18,763 nucleotides of DNA from Pleurotus ostreatus/Saccharomyces cerevisiae fusant (lineage: Eukaryota > Opisthokonta), in the NCBI GenBank assembly GCA_024196135.1, contig JAMQCK010000631.1:1-18763 (forward strand), given 5' to 3'. The notes beneath the pieces were generated by a model. It searched no databases. It was not told where the DNA came from and worked only from the letters and a program-made list of their open reading frames with translations. The stretch's first letter is position 1, and the number at the start of each line of letters is the position of its first letter. A program made the translations under genes and the position numbers. This document shows positions 17,341 to 18,763 of this stretch, piece after piece.

Positions 17341-18763
17341 TATCCTCAGCGATTCTCGAGTGGCGGGGGATGTGTTTTCGTCCGTCTCCGAAGCAAGTAT
17401 GGCAGAGGGATGGGGATGGGTACGTGCTTGTTTCTATTCTGCATCGAGGGTACTTATGTGCATTCCGGAATCACCTCAACCGCCGAGCCAGTCTGAATCC
17501 ATTGTGTCTGTGAACAATGGGACGATTTTGGGTGTGGGAGGAGGGGAGCCTCGTGGCGATGGGAGAAGTGGCAAGTTCCTGACACGGGTGATTGGAAGAG
17601 CCGTACAAGGGGCGGGCGGGCCGCCGATGGCGTGCGGTGAGTTTGTTGAAGTTTGGCTTCGGTTAGCAGGCTAGCGTCGAGGACCAGGGCATGTCCGGCC
17701 GCTTGAGGGACAGTAGGGTCCACTGTCAGACTGTCAGTGCAATGATGAGACGCTGGATGACTGGAGAGAGGTAAAAGACGCAGTATAAGTAATGGAATGG
17801 GGAAGAAGGAGCCCAAGAGAACAATTGCCCAGATGGGGCACAGCGATTGAATGCGTGAGCTTCGAGCCCAAGCCTCGGATATTCAGACGCACGTCATGGC
17901 AAAGTCTCTTGAGTCTTTTTGTGACGCTCGGCGCATGGGAGACTATGACCGGGCGAGCCCGAGCGAGGCTGCGGCCTGGATACCCGCGCGTTCATAAGAG
18001 GCCTTCTGCGGCTAAGTCCTCCTTGAATCCGGACTTCCTTCTCGCCACGCCTCGTACCCTGGGCCTGTTCGTTGGTCAGTAGCCGGTGGGTGTAACTGGG
18101 AGGCTGGCGTAAGCAATCGGATATGAGTTGGAGTAAGCGACCGGGTATGACTGAGTCAAATTTCGTTCTACGGCAAAGGTGACAGAAGAGAGTTCCATTG
18201 TACTCGGCGCCGGACGAACTGGAAGAATTCGAACTTCGGCTCGTCACGCTTTCATGGTCCGGACTTTGCCGGGATCTCGGTTTGAATTGGCCAGTAAATT
18301 ATGTGCTGGGTTGGATGTCCGCCGAGAATCTGTGCACCTCCAGCGACACTTCCGACTCGGCAAGGGGAAAGAGTGCTCACGCCGTAGACCGGCAAGCATA
18401 TCAACAGTACTGAGCCTCTACGCAGAGCCTTTACGCAGCAACATAGTTTCTGGCCCCTTGCTTACTTGCTTTCATGGTCTGCTCGCTCAACAAAAAAAGA
18501 AGGAACACTCTCTACCACCCGCTACATCTAACAAGGGCAAGACACTTTGTTGGATGTTTGCAGGAATTGCTAGTGAGGCCGCGCTATGGTCTATTTGGTG
18601 CAGTAGGTCCCAGAGGTCGCACGATTCGGGCCGAAGTCCTGACGCACGGGCGCCTAATTCTCAGGCTTGCCTCCTACCAGCATCCTACAACCTCTCGCGC
18701 GCGCCCTGCCGTGGTTGACTCATCTGGAGTACCTATGGCAGCATCAACATTTGGCTCTGATAT
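17341..18763. other. No supported gene to window end
   Basis: About 1.4 kb in which I find no recognisable protein, RNA gene or mobile element. Open frames exist on both strands (17454-17816 minus, 17894-18247 minus, 18179-18718 plus) but none has a domain, a convincing start or a good splice pattern. A TGAGTCA (GCN4/AP-1-type) heptamer lies at 18152-18158. A gene starting beyond the right edge cannot be excluded. Confidence 0.5.

Noticed and set aside
17894..18247. Minus-strand frame with FCHLCRR, resembling the start of a CxxC-R1 zinc finger
   Set aside because: The further Cys pairs needed for that finger are not found downstream in any nearby spliceable frame, and an upstream stop limits the exon.
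18179..18718. 179-residue plus-strand open frame
   Set aside because: The frame begins at GTG, not ATG, and the translation matches nothing I recognise. Possible in principle, but unsupported.

Overview
The window is genomic DNA from a filamentous basidiomycete, most likely an Agaricomycete (possibly a polypore). The evidence is short introns of about 43-82 bp at high density, CTRAY-like branch points close to their acceptors, GC-rich coding exons, pyrimidine-rich leaders, and proteins of fungal type (SLX1 nuclease subunit, HOS3-type deacetylase, GPI-tailed GH18 chitinase, class-B bHLH factor). The placement is inferred from gene structure and protein character; no database search was possible.

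Left half (1-8993), compact and gene-dense. Five genes: the 3' end of a GPI-anchored GH18 chitinase (to 309, +); SLX1, catalytic subunit of the SLX1-SLX4 structure-specific endonuclease (777-3006, +, eight exons); an uncharacterised 457-residue protein with a disordered N-terminus and a conserved-looking helical C-terminus (3284-4829, +, four exons); a HOS3-type class II histone deacetylase (5145-7289, +, eight exons); and, convergent with it, a medium-chain alcohol dehydrogenase/quinone oxidoreductase-like enzyme (7416-8993, -, nine exons). All spliced models were built by hand; each is divisible by three and keeps the family's catalytic motifs. The genes look like ordinary neighbours rather than one pathway, although SLX1 and HOS3 both act in the nucleus.

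Right half (8994-18763), nearly gene-free. About 9.8 kb holds one convincing gene, a bHLH transcription factor (14851-16283, +, four exons) with a class-B basic region predicted to bind CACGTG. It has about 5.9 kb of gene-free DNA upstream and about 2.5 kb downstream. The upstream part carries possible regulatory structure: a CRE octamer next to an 18-bp perfect palindrome, a 19-bp tandem repeat, an inverted pair of CACGTG E-boxes, a cluster of five CCAAT/ATTGG boxes, a switch of strand composition near 13.8-14.0 kb, and two upstream ORFs joined by a TGATG overlap. The downstream part looks like a long pyrimidine-rich 3' UTR with a consensus Pumilio element.

Most worth a second look: the 11-nt microexon with an adjacent GC-AG intron in SLX1, the SLX1 tail that repeats basic AT-hook-like and acidic modules with SUMO-interaction-like motifs, the palindromes with a shared half-site upstream of HOS3 and the dehydrogenase, and the isolated bHLH locus.
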